The notes beneath the pieces are model-generated. The model did no database searches. It was not told the DNA's origin and saw only the letters and a list, made by a program, of their open reading frames with translations. Both the position numbers and the translations under genes were made by a program. This document shows positions 34,178 through 43,283 of a stretch of DNA of 64,000 bases, piece after piece. This stretch comes from DATAGF01 sp963813355. GTDB taxonomy: Bacteria; Actinomycetota; Thermoleophilia; Miltoncostaeales; Miltoncostaeaceae. Positions within the stretch are counted from its first letter, which is position 1, and each line of letters begins with the position of its first letter. The stretch lies in NCBI GenBank assembly GCA_963813355.1, contig CAWEYS010000025.1, positions 5,164 to 69,163 of the forward strand, read 5' to 3'.

Positions 34178-34902
34178 GCGCGCCCGCCGCCGAGGTCGTC
34201 CTCTCCGCGGAGGGCCTGGTGGGCGGCTACGTCCCCGAGGTGGACATCCTGCGCGGGCTGCACCCTCACGGCGGCGGAGGGCGAGATCGTCGTGGTGATC
34301 GGCCCCAACGGGGCCGGCAAGTCGACCCTCGCCAAGGCCATCTTCGGCCTCGTGAAGCTGCGCGAGGGAAGGGTGGTCCTGCGCGGGGTGGACATCACCG
34401 GCGCGCACACCCACGAGGTCACCGCACAGGGGATGAGCTACGTCCCCCAGGTGGGCAACGTCTTCGGCTCGCTCACCGTGCAGGAGAACCTGGAGGTCGG
34501 CGGGGTGCTGCGCCGCCGCGAGACCCGGGAGCGGATGGACCGGATGATGACCCTCTTCCCCCGGCTGGGCGAGCGCCGCCGCCAGCGCGCGGGGACGCTC
34601 TCGGGTGGCGAGCGCCAGATGCTGGCCATGGCCCGGGCGCTGATGCCCGACCCGGCGGTCCTGCTGCTCGACGAGCCCTCGGCAGGGCTCGCCCCGCGCG
34701 CGGTGGGCGAGGTGTTCGAGACGGTGGCCGACATCAACGGCGCGGGCGTCACGATCGTGATGATCGAGCAGAACGCCCGTCGTGCCCTCGGCGTGGCCGA
34801 CCGCGGCTACGTGCTGGAGGGCGGCCAGAACCGCTTCGAGGGCGCCGGCGACGCGCTGCTCACCGATCCCCAGGTGGCCCAGCTCTACCTCGGCGGCGCG
34901 GG
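34174..34902 (+). CDS. livF: ABC transporter ATPase, LivF-like, frameshift and unclear end
   Basis: Second ATPase: Walker A GPNGAGKSTLAKAIFG, QVGNVFGSLTVQENLEVGG, signature LSGGERQMLAMARAL, Walker B VLLLDEPSAGLAP and H-loop TIVMIEQNARRAL. An extra base near 34260 splits the first about 29 codons. The conserved end AQLYLGG is reached at about 34898. The frame then stays open to 35542 across the terminator and into the back of the binding-protein gene, so a stop was probably lost by a further indel. I end the gene at the last family-like residues. Confidence 0.83.
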
Positions 34903-34928
34903 GCGGGGACGGCCGGAGCCGTCCCCGC
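34903..34928. terminator. Perfect 11-bp hairpin between livF and the binding-protein gene
   Basis: GCGGGGACGGC pairs with GCCGTCCCCGC around the loop CGGA. It sits between two converging genes, so it can serve as a bidirectional terminator. No T run follows. Confidence 0.65.
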
Positions 34929-34942
34929 GCCCTCGATCGCCC

Positions 34943-36211
34943 CTACTGGCCGTAGGGGATGACCCTGTCGCTGTCCACGAGCTTGCCGCCCGTGTAGCTC
35001 CACGTGCCGTAGTTGTACGAGGTCGGGTCGCCGGCGTCGTCGAGGTTGATCGGGCTCGACGCGCCCTCGAAGTCGATGTCGTCGCCGTTCGCGGCCGCGT
35101 CGAGCGCCTCCGAGAGCGTCTCGAAGGTGTACTTGTCGCCCGGCGGGCCGGTCACCGCCTGCAGGTTCTCGGCGATGGCCGCCGGGTCGCTCGACCCCGC
35201 CGCGGCCGCCGCGAGCGCCAGGATCATGACCGCGTCGAAGTTCTGGGCGTCGTAGCTCTGGCGCTCCTGCTGCACCTCGGCCGTCCAGAGGGCGTCGAAC
35301 TGCGCGCCTGCCGGGGCCTCGAGCGAGGTCGGCACCGTACCGCGCATGCCCTCCGTGCTCTCGCGGCCCGCGTCCCCGGGCAGGTCGGGGCTCCGCAGGC
35401 CGTCGCCGGTGAAGGTCTTCGCCGGGTCCCAGTTGCCCGTGCGCACGAGCGCGGGGCCCATCTTCGCCCAGGTGCCCGTGTAGTCGATGATCATCCAGCC
35501 GTCCGGGTTGCCGCTCGGCGATCTGCTGGGCCTCGGAGTTGAGGCTCGCCGCCTCCGGGTTGTACGGGACGTTCTTGTCGACCGTCCCGCCGTTCGCCTC
35601 CCAGGCCTCGGTGAACGACGCCACGAGCGCCGTGCCGTAGGCGTCGTTGCGGTTGGCGGTGGTGACCGTCGAGGTCGGCGCCGATGGCCTCGCCCATGAT
35701 CTGCGCGATGAGCTGGCCCTGGATCGCGTCCGAGGGAGGCGTGCGGAAGAGGAGCCCGTCGTCGTCGAGGGTCGGTGAGGTCCGGCCCGGTCGCCGACGG
35801 GGTGACGACGGGACGCCCGCCGGGATCGTGACGTTCTCGACCGTGGGGATCAGCTCAGGGGTGCCCCAGGGGCCCGCGATGGCGCTGACCCCATCGCTCT
35901 CGATCAGCTTGGTGGCCGCCTCCTGCGCCGCCTGCGGGTCGGTCTTGGTGTCCTCCGTGACGAGGGTCAGGCTCAGGCCGGTGTCGCCGGCCTCGGCCGC
36001 CGCGTTCACCTGGGCCGCCGCCAGGTCGGCCGCCTGCGAGCCCGGGCCCGCCGAAGTCGGCCAGGTCGCCGGTCAAGGGCACGAGCACCCCGACCTTCAG
36101 CTCTCCGACGTCCCCTCCGCCGCTATCGTCGTCGCCGCATCCTGCCGCGATCGCCCCGACGCTCAGGGCCCCCACCGCGAGGAGCGACGCCATCGTGCGC
36201 CGTCGAATCAT
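34943..36211 (-). CDS. livK: ABC transporter substrate-binding lipoprotein, LivK-like, several frameshifts
   Basis: Type I periplasmic-binding protein for the convergent LivHMGF. It starts MIRRRTMASLLAVGALSVGA, and the lipobox AIAAGC makes it a lipoprotein; a GTG at 36226 is also possible. Readable parts are LKVGVLVPLTGDLADFGG, AAQEAATKLIESDGVSAIAG, TANRNDAYGTALVASF, GWMIIDYTGTWAKMG and FDAVMILALAAAAAG, the usual order for this fold. Frame changes occur near 35512, 35670, 35775-35805 and 36048, with both extra and missing bases. It probably binds an amino acid or small amide; the specificity is not visible. Confidence 0.83.
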
Positions 36212-36292
36212 TCGCGCCCCTTTCACATCCGGTCCGGCCCTGCGGGCCGCAAGGGCGGCAGCCTACCCCCGCAAAACCGGCTTGGCCAGCGC

Positions 36293-36730
36293 GTGAGGGC
36301 GGCGATCCGGCGCGCGACCGGACCCGACCTGGCCGCGGCGCTCGAGCTGCGGCGGCGGGTGTTCTGCGAGGAGCAGGGGGTGCCCGAGGAGCTGGAGCGC
36401 GACGCCCACGACGCGACGGCGCTGCACCTGGTCGCCGATCGAGCCCTCCGGGGCCGTGGTCGCGACCTGCCGGCTCGCTGCGGCGCGGGAGCGCCGATGG
36501 TGCTCCAGCGGATGGCGGTCGAGCGCGGGCGCGCGCGGCCGCGGGCTGGGCGCGCGGCTGCTCGACGCCGCCCACGCCGAGGCGGCGGCCGCCGGGGCCG
36601 CGCGAGGTCGAGCTGCACGCCCAGGTCGCGGTGCGCGACTTCTACGCGCGCGCCGGCTACGCGGCCGAGGGCGCGGAGTTCGAGGAGGCCGGCATCGCCG
36701 CACGTCGTCATGCGCCGGGCAGTGCCCTGA
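36293..36730 (+). CDS. GNAT-family acetyltransferase, multiple frameshifts
   Basis: Pieces of one GNAT domain occur in order but in changing frames: RRATGPDLAAALELRRRVFC with EEQGVPEELERDAHDATALH, then GAVVATCRL, MVLQRMAVER, LGARLLDAAHAEAAAAG (acetyl-CoA loop region) and VRDFYARAGYAAEGAEFEEA, ending HVVMRRAVP. The ElaA/YbdK-like 'EEQGVP' start is typical. At least four indels lie in about 440 bases, so as written it is not translatable. Given the neighbouring genes, sequence error is the simpler explanation. Confidence 0.65.
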   Translation: MRAAIRRATGPDLAAALELRRRVFCEEQGVPEELERDAHDATALHLVADRALRGRGRDLPARCGAGAPMVLQRMAVERGRARPRAGRAAARRRPRRGGGRRGRARSSCTPRSRCATSTRAPATRPRARSSRRPASPHVVMRRAVP

Positions 36731-37061
36731 CCAGGGCGGTGACGACCACCGCGACGCCGACCACGGCGAGGAAGGGCGCCTTCAGCCAGGCGGCGACGGC
36801 GGCCGCCCCGACGCCGGCGGCGCGGGCGTCGAGGACCAGCTCGCCGTCCTCGGCGAAGGTGTCGACGAGCACGAGCGCCGCGAAGACGGCGGCGGGCAGC
36901 AGAGCCACGACGGCCGCCAGCCGCGCCGGCATGGGCCGGCCGCCGAGCAGGATCGGCCCGGCCGCCTTCATGGCGTAGGTCCCCGCTGCCAGGGCGAGGA
37001 TCGCCGCCCAGCTCACGCGCCCGCCGGCCCCGCCGCGGAGGGCCGAGGGCGAGCGGCTCAT
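36708..37061 (-). CDS. azlD: AzlD-family branched-chain amino acid exporter, small subunit
   Basis: 117 aa with four hydrophobic segments (WAAILALAAGTYAMKAAGPI, LAAVVALLPAAVFAALVLV, and a C-terminal AVVGVAVVVTALVRAL). Size and the TYAMKA..P motif fit AzlD. With AzlC it exports branched-chain amino acids or analogues. The start at 37061 overlaps the azlC stop, so the two subunits are co-translated. Confidence 0.88.
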   Translation of the reverse strand: MSRSPSALRGGAGGRVSWAAILALAAGTYAMKAAGPILLGGRPMPARLAAVVALLPAAVFAALVLVDTFAEDGELVLDARAAGVGAAAVAAWLKAPFLAVVGVAVVVTALVRALPGA

Positions 37062-37723
37062 CGGGCCGCGCGGGCCACGACGAGGCCGGCGACGACGCCC
37101 GCCGAGGCGGCGAGGATCGGGATGCCGGGCGCCGTGACGGGCACCAGCGCCAGCGCGATCGCGCCGCCGGCGAGGGCGGTCGCGGCCTCCTCCGGGTTGC
37201 GCATGCGGGGGGCCAGCAGGGCGAGGAAGAGGGCCGGGATCGCCGCGTCGATGCCGAATGCCTCGACGTCGATCGCCCCCGTGAGCGCCCACCCGGCGGC
37301 GGTGCCCGCGAGCCAGAGGACCAGCACCCACACGCCCGTGAGCCAGAAGGCGCGCCAGGCCCGGTCGCGGCGCGGCTCGGCCAGCGCGGCGGCGGCCGAC
37401 TGGTCGATGATCAGCTGCGAGGCCGCCAGACGCCGGCCCAGGCGGCGGGGCAGCAGGGCCGCGAGCGCGATCCCGAACGCGACGTTGCGCGCCGACAGCA
37501 GCAGGCCGGCGGCCACCGACGCCCCCGCGCTGCCGCCCTCGATGGCGACGCCCAGGGCGGCGAGCTGGGCCGAGCCGCCGTAGACCAGCGCCGAGAGGGC
37601 CAGCGCCTTCGCGAGCGAGAGCCCGCCGTCCGAGGCGAGCGCGCCGAAGGCGATCCCGACCGCCCCGACGGCCACGGCGATGGCGATCGCCTGGCGAACG
37701 AGGGGATCGCGAACCGAACGCAT
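37058..37723 (-). CDS. azlC: AzlC-family branched-chain amino acid exporter, large subunit
   Basis: 221 aa starting MRSVRDPLVRQAIAIAVAVG. It has the family's pattern of five to six membrane segments and the conserved LALSALVYGGSAQLAALG and SARNVAFGIALA stretches. It starts 19 bp from the divergent XRE-cupin regulator, which probably controls it, as is common for azl operons. Confidence 0.9.
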   Translation of the reverse strand: MRSVRDPLVRQAIAIAVAVGAVGIAFGALASDGGLSLAKALALSALVYGGSAQLAALGVAIEGGSAGASVAAGLLLSARNVAFGIALAALLPRRLGRRLAASQLIIDQSAAAALAEPRRDRAWRAFWLTGVWVLVLWLAGTAAGWALTGAIDVEAFGIDAAIPALFLALLAPRMRNPEEAATALAGGAIALALVPVTAPGIPILAASAGVVAGLVVARAAR

Positions 37724-37742
37724 CGTCCGATATATTAGAACA
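37724..37742. promoter_or_regulatory. Divergent promoter/operator of azlCD and the XRE-cupin gene
   Basis: The 19-bp gap is AT-rich in a GC-rich setting, TCCGATATATTAGAACA at its core. TATATT resembles a -10 box on the plus strand. The overlap of promoters and starts suggests leaderless or near-leaderless transcripts and control by the adjacent regulator. Confidence 0.45.
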
Positions 37743-38312
37743 ATGGACGAGGCGGGTAGCGCGGCGGGCGACCTCGCCCGCGTGGTGGCCGAGAACCTCC
37801 GCCGCCATCGGGCCCGGGCGCGCCTGTCGCTGTCGGAGCTCGCGGCCGCCGCCGGCGTGGGCAAGTCGACCCTGTCGCAGATCGAGTCCGGGCGCGCCAA
37901 CCCGAGCATGGAGACCCTCTGGTCGATCGCCACTGCCCTGGGCCTGCCCTTCGCCGAGCTGGTCTCGCCCCACGCCCCCGAGGTGCGGGTCGTGCGGGCC
38001 GGAGAGGGGGTGCGCGTGGACTCGGCCGGGGCGCCCTTCCTGGTCTGGCTGCTGGCGGCGACGGGCCGCCGCGGGCCGAGCGAGGTCTACGCCATCGGCT
38101 GCGAGCCCGGCGAGCCGCGCCGCGCCGAGGCCCACCCGGCCGGGGTGCGCGAGCACCTGCTGGTGACCGCCGGCCGCATGGAGGTGGGCCCGCTCGACGC
38201 GCCGGTCGAGCTGGGGCCGGGCGACCTCGCCACGTTCGCGGCCGACGTGGCCCACGCCTACCGCGCGCTCGAGCCGGGCAGCGCGGCGGTGCTGGTGATG
38301 GACTACCCGTGA
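37743..38312 (+). CDS. XRE-family regulator with C-terminal cupin
   Basis: 189 aa. The helix-turn-helix is LSLSELAAAAGVGKSTLSQI with ESGRANPSMETLW, and a cupin domain fills the rest (EHLLVTAGRMEVGPL ... LGPGDLATFAADVAHAYRAL). Such regulators sense small metabolites through the cupin. It is divergent from azlCD and coupled to phzF by an overlapping TGATG (38310-38314). Confidence 0.9.
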   Translation: MDEAGSAAGDLARVVAENLRRHRARARLSLSELAAAAGVGKSTLSQIESGRANPSMETLWSIATALGLPFAELVSPHAPEVRVVRAGEGVRVDSAGAPFLVWLLAATGRRGPSEVYAIGCEPGEPRRAEAHPAGVREHLLVTAGRMEVGPLDAPVELGPGDLATFAADVAHAYRALEPGSAAVLVMDYP

Positions 38313-39116
38313 TGACGGTCCCCCTGTTCCAGGTCGACGCCTTCGCCGACCGGGCCTTCGCCGGCAACCCGGCGGCGGTCTGCCTGCTCGAGGGCCCGGC
38401 GGACGCGGCCTGGATGCAGGCGGTGGCGGCCGAGATGAACCTGTCGGAGACCGCCTTCCTCCACCGCGAGGGCGCGGGCTACGCGCTGCGCTGGTTCACG
38501 CCGGTGGCCGAGGTCGCGCTCTGCGGCCACGCGACCCTCGCGAGCGCCCACGCGCTGTGGGAGAGCGGGCGCGCCGAGCCCGCCGGGGCGATCGACTTCG
38601 CGACCCTCAGCGGCACGCTCTCGGCCGCCCGCGACGGCGAGTGGATCGTCATGGACTTCCCCAGCACGGCGCCGGAGCCGGCCGAGGCGCCCCCCGGGCT
38701 GGCCGCGGCCCTCGGCCTCGCGCCGCGCTGGACCGGCCGCAGCCGCTTCGACTGGCTCGTCGAGGCCGCCTCGCCGGAGGAGGTCGCCGCGGCCCGCCCC
38801 GACATGGCCGGCCTGGCGGCGGGTCGAGGGTCGCGGCGTCATCGTCACGGCCGCGGGGGGCCGCGACGGCGCCGACGTCACCTCGCGCTACTTCGCCCCG
38901 GCCTTCGGCATCCCCGAGGACCCGGTGACCGGCTCGGCCCACTGCGCCCTGGGACCCTTCTGGGCCGCGCGCCTGGGACGGGAGCGGCTCGTCTGCCACC
39001 AGGCCTCGGCCCGGGGCGGGATCGTGCGCGTCGAGGTGCGGGGCGACCGCGTGCTGCTGTCGGGCCGGGCGGTGACCGTGCTGGAGGGGCGCCTGGCGGC
39101 CGCGCCTCCCCGCTGA
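38312..39116 (+). CDS. PhzF-family isomerase/epimerase, one frameshift
   Basis: About 267 aa after repair. It begins VPLFQVDAFADRAFAGNPAA and VCLLEG, with the catalytic-type Glu in MNLSETAFL and the VALCGHATLASAHAL motif. The second half has DPVTGSAHCALGPFWAARLG. One extra G near 38822 shifts the frame, after which VEGRGVIVTAAGGRDGADVT continues normally. The substrate is unknown. It is co-transcribed with the XRE-cupin gene, pointing to an amino acid-related compound. Confidence 0.87.
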
Positions 39117-39195
39117 CCCGGGCGCGTGCCGGGCCGCGCCCTAGTCGGTCGCACGTCCGCCGGCTGCAAACCTGCGCGCTCCGGCGTCCGCGTCA

Positions 39196-39221
39196 ACGCC
39201 GATGCCTCCTGGCATCGGCGT
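39196..39221. terminator. Perfect 11-bp hairpin between phzF and the MocR gene
   Basis: ACGCCGATGCC pairs with GGCATCGGCGT around TCCT. It lies between converging genes, in a stretch lower in G+C than its flanks. A bidirectional terminator is likely. Confidence 0.6.
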
Positions 39222-39291
39222 GGGCCGCGTCCATCCGGAGCGCTTGGTTTTCGCTCGGCGGGCCGCACGACCTTGGTTCTTCAGGGGCCTT

Positions 39292-40749
39292 CTAGACGAT
39301 CAGGGCGACCGGCTCCTGCGGGCGCGACCCGGTGCCGGCGTAGATCTCCCACGCGGCGGAGAGGCGGCGGACCGCCTCGGCGATCACGGCCGGCTCGTGC
39401 ACGAAGGGCAGCCGGAGGCGGTCGGCGTGGCGCCCCTCGGCCGACAGCACCTGTCCGGGCACCACGTTGACGCCGCAGCGCTGCGCCACCTGGCCGAGCG
39501 CGCGGGCGTCCCCGCCGGGCATGCGCACCCAGAGGGTGCAGCCGCCGCGAGGGGGCTCCCAGGTCCAGTCCGGCAGGTGCTCGGCCAACGAGGCCGACAG
39601 GGCCTCGTGCCCCTGGACCAGGAACGCCCGGCGCTCCTCCACCGCCTCGCCGATGCGCGGCAGGAGGTCGCACGTCAGCCTCTGCGAGGGGATCGGGCTG
39701 CCCATGTCCGCGCCGATCTTCAGGCGCTGCAGCCGGTCGACCACCGGCCGCGCCGCGCGGATCCAGCCCACCCGGAGGCCGGCCCAGAGCACCTTGCTCA
39801 CCGACCCGATGGTGATCGACGAGCCGTCCGGGGCGTGAGCGGCGATCGGGGCGGGCAGCGGCGCGTCGTCGAGCGGCAGGTTCCGCAGCGCGAGGTCCTC
39901 GACCACCGGCACCCGGTAGCGCGCGGACAGCTCGGCGACGCGGCGGCTGCGCGCCGCCGACAGCACCGAGCCCGTGGGGTTCTGGAAGGCCGGGACGAGG
40001 TAGACGAAGGCCGGCCGCACGCGCTCGAGCAGGTCCTCGAGAGCCTCGGGCACGATGCCGTCGCGGTCGAGCGCGACGCCCACCGGGCGCATCCCGAGCC
40101 CGCGTGAGATGTCCAGCGCCCCGGGGTAGGTGGCCTCCTCGACGAGCAGCGACTGGCCGGCGCCGCCCAGCAGCATGACCGCCAGCCCGATGGCCTGCTG
40201 GGCGCCGGTCGTGACGAGGATCTCGTCGGGGCGGGTGGGCAGGCCCGCGAGGGACATGTGCTCGGCGATGCGCTCGCGCAGGGCGGGGAGGCCCGCCGGC
40301 AGGTAGCCCGTCCCGCCGATGTCGCGGACGATGTCCGCCCCGCTGGTCTCCGACAGCGCCCGCGCCACCACCGAGGGGGCGGGGGGGCAGGCGGCGGTGA
40401 GCTCGATGATGCCGGGCTGGGGGCCGAGGATGCTGCTGTAGAGCTCGGCCGAGAACGGGCGCTCGGAGGCGGGCGGCGCCGCGGCGGCGCCGGCGACCCA
40501 GGTGCCGCGGCCCTGGCGGCTCTCGAGCCGGCCCGCGTCCTTGAGCTCCCCGTATGCCGTCACGACGGTCGTCCGGCTGACCGCGAGGCGCCGGGCCAGG
40601 TCGCGCTCGGTCGGGAGCATCGTCCCCGGCGGCAGCTCGCCGCGGTCCATGCCCCCCTCGATGCCGCGGGCCAGGCGCTCGTAGAGCGGGCCGGTCCCCG
40701 CGGCCCAGGAGCCCAGCAGCGTCGCGAGTCGATCGGGTTGGACCTTCAT
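39292..40749 (-). CDS. MocR-family regulator (GntR winged helix plus aminotransferase domain)
   Basis: 485 aa. The GntR domain (1-85) includes GPLYERLARGIEGGMDRGEL and TERDLARRLAVSRTTVVTAY. The fold-type I aminotransferase domain follows, with the PLP lysine in GSVSKVLWAGLRVGW and YLVPAFQNPTG. MocR proteins sense amines or vitamin B6 via PLP. ATG at 40749. The repeats upstream (40756-40859) are its likely operators, so it is probably autoregulated and may control the small divergent gene. Confidence 0.92.
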   Translation of the reverse strand: MKVQPDRLATLLGSWAAGTGPLYERLARGIEGGMDRGELPPGTMLPTERDLARRLAVSRTTVVTAYGELKDAGRLESRQGRGTWVAGAAAAPPASERPFSAELYSSILGPQPGIIELTAACPPAPSVVARALSETSGADIVRDIGGTGYLPAGLPALRERIAEHMSLAGLPTRPDEILVTTGAQQAIGLAVMLLGGAGQSLLVEEATYPGALDISRGLGMRPVGVALDRDGIVPEALEDLLERVRPAFVYLVPAFQNPTGSVLSAARSRRVAELSARYRVPVVEDLALRNLPLDDAPLPAPIAAHAPDGSSITIGSVSKVLWAGLRVGWIRAARPVVDRLQRLKIGADMGSPIPSQRLTCDLLPRIGEAVEERRAFLVQGHEALSASLAEHLPDWTWEPPRGGCTLWVRMPGGDARALGQVAQRCGVNVVPGQVLSAEGRHADRLRLPFVHEPAVIAEAVRRLSAAWEIYAGTGSRPQEPVALIV

Positions 40750-40755
40750 TCGGTG

Positions 40756-40859
40756 CCAATATTCCCTGATTGGCTCTTGATGCGCAAGTCCCGGTGGGGT
40801 CTTATAAGTCCAATGCTGGGCACACAGTCCAATAGCGGTCCAATGTGGCTCTATTGGAC
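40756..40859. promoter_or_regulatory. GTCCAAT repeat cluster upstream of MocR gene
   Basis: GTCCAAT occurs at 40808-40814, 40827-40833 and 40838-40844, and the inverse ATTGGAC at 40853-40859. A separate CCAAT...ATTGG pair lies at 40756-40773. Several direct copies plus an inverted one are the known style of MocR/GabR/PdxR binding sites. The region is A+T rich and also holds CTTATAAG (40801-40808). Confidence 0.7.
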
Positions 40860-40921
40860 TCTCACAGACACAACGCGCTGCGCGTTCTCATCGCACGCGG
40901 ACGACGCCGGGAGGTGGACCG

Positions 40922-41134
40922 ATGATCGACGTGAACTGCCCCCACTGCGGCCGGGTCCTGGTCGGCAGCCGCCAGATCGTCGCCCTGACCAGCGGCGAGG
41001 ACGGCATCGAGGTGGCCTACGTCTGCTGGTGCGGGCGGCCCGGGGCCGAGCGCGTCGGGCGGGCGGCGCGGGCGCGGCGGCCCCTGGCCTCGGCGTCCGG
41101 GAATGAACAACGCCTTCGCGGCGTCGGGAGGTGA
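40922..41134 (+). CDS. Small zinc-ribbon-like protein
   Basis: 70 aa beginning MIDVNCPHCGRVLVGSRQIV. CPHC and the later CWCG form a two-knuckle zinc site of about 30 residues, followed by a basic tail. It is divergent from the MocR gene across the repeat cluster and may belong to its regulon. Function unknown. Confidence 0.6.
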   Translation: MIDVNCPHCGRVLVGSRQIVALTSGEDGIEVAYVCWCGRPGAERVGRAARARRPLASASGNEQRLRGVGR

Positions 41135-41201
41135 CATGTACAACATCCACCACAGCGCATCCACGCCGGGGCCGAGCGACGCGTTCCGCCCGCGGGCGGG
41201 G

Positions 41202-41390
41202 CTACGGCGCGAACGCCTCCGCCGACGCGGTCGTCTGCCACGAGTCGAGCCGGTTGAGCCCGTCGAGGGCGGCCGTCTTGTCGCACTCGGCGAGCGTCGG
41301 GTAGTTGAAGACCGCCTCGACGAAGTGGTCCACTGACCCGCGGTAGGCCATCACGGCCTGGCCGATGCCCGGCCTCAACGCGGTCGACAC
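41202..41390 (-). pseudogene. C-terminal remnant of a pyridine nucleotide-disulfide oxidoreductase (SthA-like)
   Basis: 62 codons. The stretch GIGQAVMAYRGSVDHFVEAV followed by FNYPTLAECDKTAALDGLNR matches the dimerisation tail of soluble transhydrogenase SthA and relatives. Those enzymes have about 460 residues, and the FAD and NAD domains are absent here: upstream DNA belongs to the M28 peptidase, whose end overlaps. It is a gene remnant left after a deletion or insertion. Confidence 0.7.
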
Positions 41391-42268
41391 GTCTGTCGCG
41401 CCAGCCGTCGCAGCATCTCCACCAGCGCCTCCCCGGCCCGGTCCAGACTGCGCGCCGAGACCTTGTCCAGCGTGTCCCGGGGCGTGTGGAAGGGCGGGTA
41501 GTCGAAGTCGATCAGGTCGATCGCCGGCACACCCAGATCGGTGAACGGCGTGTGGTCGTCGAGGATCCGCCCCTCCGTGCCGGCGGGGAAGGCGTCGATC
41601 GTCCCGACGCGCGCGGCCGAGGCGCGCAGGAGGCGCCAGAGGCGCGCGCTCGAGCCGGACTCACGCGGGATGGAGAGGTCCCTGTCGGCCACGAAGTCGA
41701 CCACGACGACGGCCGCGAGCTCGTCGGCGTGGGCCGCGGCGTAGGCCCTGCTGCCGCGCAGGCCGTCCCGCAGGAAGGCCGAGTCGGGCGACCCGGCGGG
41801 GCTCTCCTCACCGTCGAACATGACGAAGCGGATCTCGCGCTCGCACGCGCGGCGGCCGTGGCGAAGCGCGCGCGACAGCTCGAGCACGGTCGCCACGCCG
41901 CCGGCGCCGTCGTTCGCGCCGACGAAGCCGGGGATGTCCTTGGTGTCGTAGTGGGCCCCCACCAGGACCGGCCTCCCGCGCCCGGGCAGGACTCCCACCA
42001 CGTTGCGCAGCCCGCCGGGCACCGCCTCGAAGCCGCCCCGCGGCAGCCGGGCCCTCAGGCGCTCCGCCAGCAGACGCGACGCCTCGGACCCCGCCGGCCG
42101 CGGGCCGAGCGCGACCTGCTCCCGCAGGTCGGCGAAGGCCCGGCGCGCGTCGAAGCGGTCCGGCGCCGGCCCGGCGGCGGCGCCGGCGCCGCCGCCGTCG
42201 CAGGCCGCCAGGGCGGCGCCGGCGAGCAGGCAGGCGGCGATCGGCCCGAGGATCCGGCGGCGGCGCAT
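41375..42268 (-). CDS. M28-family metallopeptidase, lipoprotein
   Basis: About 297 aa. Signal MRRRRILGPIAACLLAGAAL ends in the lipobox LAAC, so it is a lipoprotein on the outer face. Zinc ligands follow the M28 order: GAHYDTKD (His), GANDGAGGVAT (bridging Asp), FVMFDGEESP (Glu/Glu), an Asp in VVVVDFVADRDL, and His in YPPFHTPRD. It is likely an aminopeptidase or glutaminyl cyclase-like enzyme. The last codons overlap the SthA remnant. Confidence 0.88.
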   Translation of the reverse strand: MRRRRILGPIAACLLAGAALAACDGGGAGAAAGPAPDRFDARRAFADLREQVALGPRPAGSEASRLLAERLRARLPRGGFEAVPGGLRNVVGVLPGRGRPVLVGAHYDTKDIPGFVGANDGAGGVATVLELSRALRHGRRACEREIRFVMFDGEESPAGSPDSAFLRDGLRGSRAYAAAHADELAAVVVVDFVADRDLSIPRESGSSARLWRLLRASAARVGTIDAFPAGTEGRILDDHTPFTDLGVPAIDLIDFDYPPFHTPRDTLDKVSARSLDRAGEALVEMLRRLARQTCRPR

Positions 42269-42314
42269 GGGGCGGGAGTGTCGCAGCGCCGCCGCCGCCG
42301 GTGAAGCGCCCGGG

Positions 42315-43014
42315 TCAGGCCCCCCAGCGCTTGACCCGGACCCGCTCCGGGTCGCGGCCGCGCCGGATCGCGTCGGCCACCTCGGCCTCGGCGATCTGCG
42401 GCGTCGGCGCGGGCTCGGTCTGCCGGGCCCGCACGATGTCGCGGGTCTGGTCCCAGTACCCGACGCGCTGGTAGTGGTCGTAGATCTCCCGCTCGCGGTC
42501 GGGGGTGACCTCGTCGTCGTCACCGAACGTCGGGCGCGCCCTTGAGCTGCTCCTCCGCGTACGGCACCGCCACGTACGCGTCGTCTCCGTCGTCAACGTA
42601 GGTCACGTCGTCCACCGGCACCACGTGGCTCCCGCTGAACCATCCGGTCTTGACCAGCAGGTAGCGGGCGTGGCGGGCCTCGGCGTCAAGGTAGACGTCC
42701 TTGACCTTGCCGATCTTCTCACCGTCGGTCGTGCGCACCTCCATCCCGCGCAGTCGCGAGAGCGAGGGGAGGCGGGTGGACTCGGAGTAGCCCTCCGGCC
42801 CGATGATCCCCTCGTCGTCCTGCAGGTCGCGGTCGCGGTGCGGTCGCGGTCGGGGTCCGGGTCGAGCGTGGGCTCGTCGGCGCGTGGGTCGTCGATGCGG
42901 TCGCGCTCGGGGTCGAGCGTGGAGTCATCGTCGTGCAGGTCGCGTTCTTGGATGCGGTCGCGCCCGTCGTCGACCTCGCGGTCAACCTGCGCTCGCGCTC
43001 GTCATTGGGGGACA
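42315..43014 (-). CDS. PRC-barrel protein with charged repeat-rich N-terminus, frameshifts
   Basis: The PRC barrel reads MEVRTTDGEKIGKVKDVYLD and YLLVKTGWFSGSHVVPVDDV. A conserved helical tail follows in another frame (REREIYDHYQRVGYWDQTRD). Upstream, from MSPNDERERR at 43014, a linker rich in Asp and Arg (DLHDDDSTLDPERDRIDD, then DPDPDRDR) is encoded by GGTCGC-like repeats. At least three frame changes (about 42532, 42837, 42990) interrupt it, two of them within the repetitive DNA. PRC-barrel proteins of this kind are stress or RNA-metabolism related; the role is unknown. Confidence 0.7.
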
Positions 43015-43283
43015 TGGTTCTCCTCTTGACCGGGTTGGACACCCTCCTTACCCCGATCGGGAACCCCCAATCAGCCCGGCGGTGGGATCGCCCCCGCGAG
43101 CTGGTCGAAACGCGGGTAGGCGGGGGCGGTGGATCGCCCCCGCGCCCGGCGCGTGAGCGGTTCGTGACAGCTCCGTGACGACCGTCGTCGAGGGTATGCG
43201 CCATGGAAGGGCTCATGGCGCTCCCCTCGACGGCCGGTCATCGCGGTGTCCACACCGACCCCGTCGACCAGGAGACCCGCGAC

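Noticed and set aside
42837..42870. GGTCGC-type short repeats as a functional DNA repeat array
   Set aside because: They encode the Asp/Arg-rich linker of the PRC-barrel protein on the minus strand, so coding low complexity explains them.
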